Assembly: GCA_040905685.1 (NCBI GenBank)
Contig: JBBDRB010000114.1
Location: 1-15,150 of the forward strand
Reading direction: 5' to 3'
Source of the DNA: JBBDMU01 sp040905685
GTDB lineage: Bacteria; Bacteroidota; Rhodothermia; Balneolales; Natronogracilivirgulaceae
DNA: 15,150 bases
The notes under the pieces were generated by a model. The model was not told the origin of the DNA, made no database searches, and saw only the letters and a list, made by a program, of their open reading frames with translations. A program made the translations under genes and the position numbers. Below are positions 13,476 to 15,150 of the stretch, in pieces (the first letter of the stretch is position 1; every line of letters begins with the position of its first letter).

Positions 13476-14122
13476 GCCTCAGCTTTTTCGGCTTTAGGTT
13501 TAAAGTTATCTTCAAGTACTTTAATGGCGCTTTTCTGGAATACCAGGTAATCGGCATTCATAATTTCATAGGTAGACGGCTTGCCCGCTTCCAGGACCTG
13601 AACTTTCTTAATGTTACCGGCTGATTTGTAAAGGATCCTGTTGCTTTCGGCCGTAAGCAGAAGAACTTTCTTGCCCCCGAGCTTCAAGGCTCCGATTAAC
13701 TCCAGCATTTTTTTGGTCTTAGGCTCATCGTAGGTAAAATCTTCGACAACCAGGATGGCCTTATCCGTGGCCTTGTAGCTAAAGGCTGATTTACGGGCCA
13801 GCTGATGCATTTTTTTGGACAGCTTCACCTGATAGGTGCGCGGACGGGGTCCGAATACGGTTCCTCCGCCCTTCAGCAATGGAGAACGCATGGTCCCGCG
13901 CCGGGCATTACCGGTTCCCTTCTGGCGGTAGGCTTTTCGCCCCCCACCGCGTACTTCGCTTCGTTCTTTCGTTTTGGCCGTACCCTGGCGCTGATTAGAC
14001 AGATACGAGCGTACATCCTCATAAACGAGCACCTCGTTCGGTTCAACCTTAAATATATCATCACTCAGGGTAGCTTTCTTACCGCTGTCTGATCCGTCCG
14101 TTTTAAATATTTTTAATTGCAT
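13472..14122 (-). CDS. rplD: 50S ribosomal protein L4 (uL4)
   Basis: L4 reaches into the exit tunnel with a long loop and in E. coli represses its own S10 operon. The 216 residues contain that loop at about 45-95, with GTAKTKERSEVRGGGRKAYR then QKGTGNARRGTMRSPLLKGG and GTVFGPRPR. The globular part includes KAILVVEDF and a Rossmann-like region (KKVLLLTAESNRILYKSAGN). There is a short Lys/Ala/Glu tail. It starts 10 nt after rplC. No S10-type leader is possible here, because rpsJ follows tuf by only 8 nt. Confidence 0.97.
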   Translation of the reverse strand: MQLKIFKTDGSDSGKKATLSDDIFKVEPNEVLVYEDVRSYLSNQRQGTAKTKERSEVRGGGRKAYRQKGTGNARRGTMRSPLLKGGGTVFGPRPRTYQVKLSKKMHQLARKSAFSYKATDKAILVVEDFTYDEPKTKKMLELIGALKLGGKKVLLLTAESNRILYKSAGNIKKVQVLEAGKPSTYEIMNADYLVFQKSAIKVLEDNFKPKAEKAEA

Positions 14123-14132
14123 TAGAACTTAA

Positions 14133-14759
14133 TCAGGAATTATGTATTTCTAGAATTCTGCCTTTGGGGCCGGGAACCGGTCCGCCTACCAGCAAGAGAT
14201 TTGAATCGCTGATGATCTTCACTACCCTCAGGTTTTGGATCTTCACGCGTTCGTTGCCCATACGGCCACCCATTTTGATGCCCTTGAAAACCCGGGAGGG
14301 GTCCGAAGCATTACCAATGGCACCCGGGGCTCTTTCCCGGTTTTTCTGACCGTGCGTCTGGCCGCCGACGCCATGGAAACCGTGTCGTTTTACAACCCCC
14401 TGAAAGCCTTTGCCCTTGGAATTGGCCACAACATCCACAAACGTTTCTTCTGTAAACACATCATCAACCCGGAGCATATCCCCGATCTTCATGCCCTCAG
14501 GAAGGTAATCCCTGATTTCCCGGACAAATCGCCGGGGTTCGGCATTGGCCTTGGAGAAATGTCCGATCAGGGCTTTGCTGACGTTTTTCTTTTTCTTTTC
14601 CTGGGATGCAATCTGCAGAGCGTTATAACCATCGGACTCCACCGTTTTCAGCTGGGTGATCACACATGGTTCAACTTCTATAACCGTGACCGGTATGTGC
14701 CGGCCTGCGTCATCGAAGACACTGGTCATTCCTATTTTTTTTCCTAATAATCCACTCAT
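14133..14759 (-). CDS. rplC: 50S ribosomal protein L3 (uL3)
   Basis: L3 is an early assembly protein whose long loop approaches the peptidyl-transferase centre. The 208 residues start MSGLLGKKIGMTSVFDDAGR with VTVIEVEPCVITQLKT, then the loop region SKGKGFQGVVKRHGFHGVGG and the GAIGNASDPSRVFKGIKMGG block, ending ILEIHNS. The lack of N-terminal extension and the length are normal. It follows rpsJ by 19 nt, the leader AATCTAAGCGATA having no Shine-Dalgarno motif. Confidence 0.97.
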   Translation of the reverse strand: MSGLLGKKIGMTSVFDDAGRHIPVTVIEVEPCVITQLKTVESDGYNALQIASQEKKKKNVSKALIGHFSKANAEPRRFVREIRDYLPEGMKIGDMLRVDDVFTEETFVDVVANSKGKGFQGVVKRHGFHGVGGQTHGQKNRERAPGAIGNASDPSRVFKGIKMGGRMGNERVKIQNLRVVKIISDSNLLLVGGPVPGPKGRILEIHNS

Positions 14760-14778
14760 TATCGCTTAGATTTCCGGA

Positions 14779-15090
14779 TTAAACTTTTATTTCAACATCC
14801 ACACCGGAGGGAAGCTCAAGCTTCATCAGCGCATCGACGGTCTGGGAACCGGTTGATAGAATATCAACCAGTCTTTTATGAGCTCTGGACTCAAATTGTT
14901 CCCTTGACTTTTTGTCAACATGCGGTGAACGGTTCACTGTGTAAATGGTCTTGTCTGTAGGCAAGGGTATGGGTCCTGAAACCACGGCGCCTGTAGATTT
15001 GACTGTTTTAATGATTTTTTCGGCTGACTTATCGATCAGTTTATGATCGTATGATTTCAGCTTGATCCTTATTTTTTGTTGAGTAGCCAT
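14779..15090 (-). CDS. rpsJ: 30S ribosomal protein S10 (uS10, NusE)
   Basis: S10 belongs to the 30S head and doubles as NusE, which binds boxA with NusB during antitermination of rRNA operons. The 103 residues show KIRIKLKSYDHKLIDKSAEK, TGAVVSGPIPLPTDKTIYTV and SPHVDKKSREQFESRAHKRL, matching the family from end to end and in length. It opens the S10 block, 8 nt after the tuf stop, with no space for its own promoter or regulatory leader. Confidence 0.98.
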   Translation of the reverse strand: MATQQKIRIKLKSYDHKLIDKSAEKIIKTVKSTGAVVSGPIPLPTDKTIYTVNRSPHVDKKSREQFESRAHKRLVDILSTGSQTVDALMKLELPSGVDVEIKV

Positions 15091-15098
15091 TCCGGTTA

Positions 15099-15150
15099 TT
15101 AATCTGTGATTTTACTTACGACACCGGCGCCTACGGTTCTTCCGCCTTCG
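15099..15150 (-). CDS. tuf: elongation factor Tu, C-terminal end (partial)
   Basis: The last 16 codons read EGGRTVGAGVVSKITD, nearly identical to the C-terminus of EF-Tu (EGGRTVGAGVVAKVL in E. coli), so the gene can be named despite the short fragment. EF-Tu delivers aminoacyl-tRNA to the ribosome as a GTPase. The gene continues past the right edge. It ends with two consecutive TAA stops (15101-15096). The order tuf-rpsJ matches the end of the str operon in many bacteria, and rpsL-rpsG-fusA may lie further upstream. Confidence 0.9.
   Translation of the reverse strand, partial: EGGRTVGAGVVSKITD

Noticed and set aside
1..15150. Search for mobile elements, CRISPR arrays, tRNAs or foreign cargo
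   Set aside because: Every interval except 51-401 is filled by conserved translation genes with short gaps. No repeat arrays, transposase motifs or tRNA-like folds were seen.

Overview
This window is a housekeeping locus. It carries a nearly complete S10-spc-alpha ribosomal-protein supercluster, all on the minus strand, which runs directly towards a co-directional rRNA operon. In transcription order (right to left) it contains the last 16 codons of tuf, then rpsJ, rplC, rplD, rplW, rplB, rpsS, rplV, rpsC, rplP, rpmC, rpsQ, rplN, rplX, rplE, rpsN, rpsH, rplF, rplR, rpsE, rplO, secY, map, infA, rpmJ, rpsM, rpsK, rpsD, rpoA and rplQ. After about 350 bases without a gene comes the first ~50 nt of a 16S rRNA gene, cut by the left edge. 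I see no mobile element, CRISPR array, tRNA or foreign gene cargo.

The organism is most likely a member of the Bacteroidota/Rhodothermota-Balneolota part of the FCB group. The reasons are the order secY-map-infA-rpmJ-rpsM-rpsK-rpsD-rpoA-rplQ without adk, the near-total absence of Shine-Dalgarno sequences before the genes, a rRNA promoter candidate resembling the Bacteroidota TAnnTTTG -7 element, a 38-residue L36 of the type found in that group, and an extended L17. tuf directly before rpsJ differs from the classical Bacteroides order (fusA-rpsJ) and hints at a deeper lineage. This placement is inference from memory of gene orders.

Regions: 15099-15149 is the tuf end. 10208-15090 is the S10 block (11 ribosomal proteins from S10 to S17). 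5966-9940 is the spc block from L14 to L15, with no rpmD (L30) between rpsE and rplO. 3489-5942 holds secY, map, infA and rpmJ. 402-3473 is the alpha block (S13, S11, S4, RpoA, L17). 330-390 holds a long hairpin, the likely terminator. 213-244 is the likely rRNA promoter, 51-208 the rRNA leader with a boxA-like site, and 1-50 the 16S start.

Genes are 36 nt apart or less except rpsD-rpoA (43 nt), and several overlap, so the whole block from tuf to rplQ probably forms one long transcription unit. It supplies both ribosomal subunits, the RNA polymerase alpha subunit, IF-1, the Sec translocon channel and the enzyme that trims initiator methionine. The features most worth a second look are the missing rpmD, the direct junction of the supercluster with an rRNA operon, the TTG start of rpsC, and cysteine-free forms of L36 and S4. 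I did not find evidence of a new biological system.
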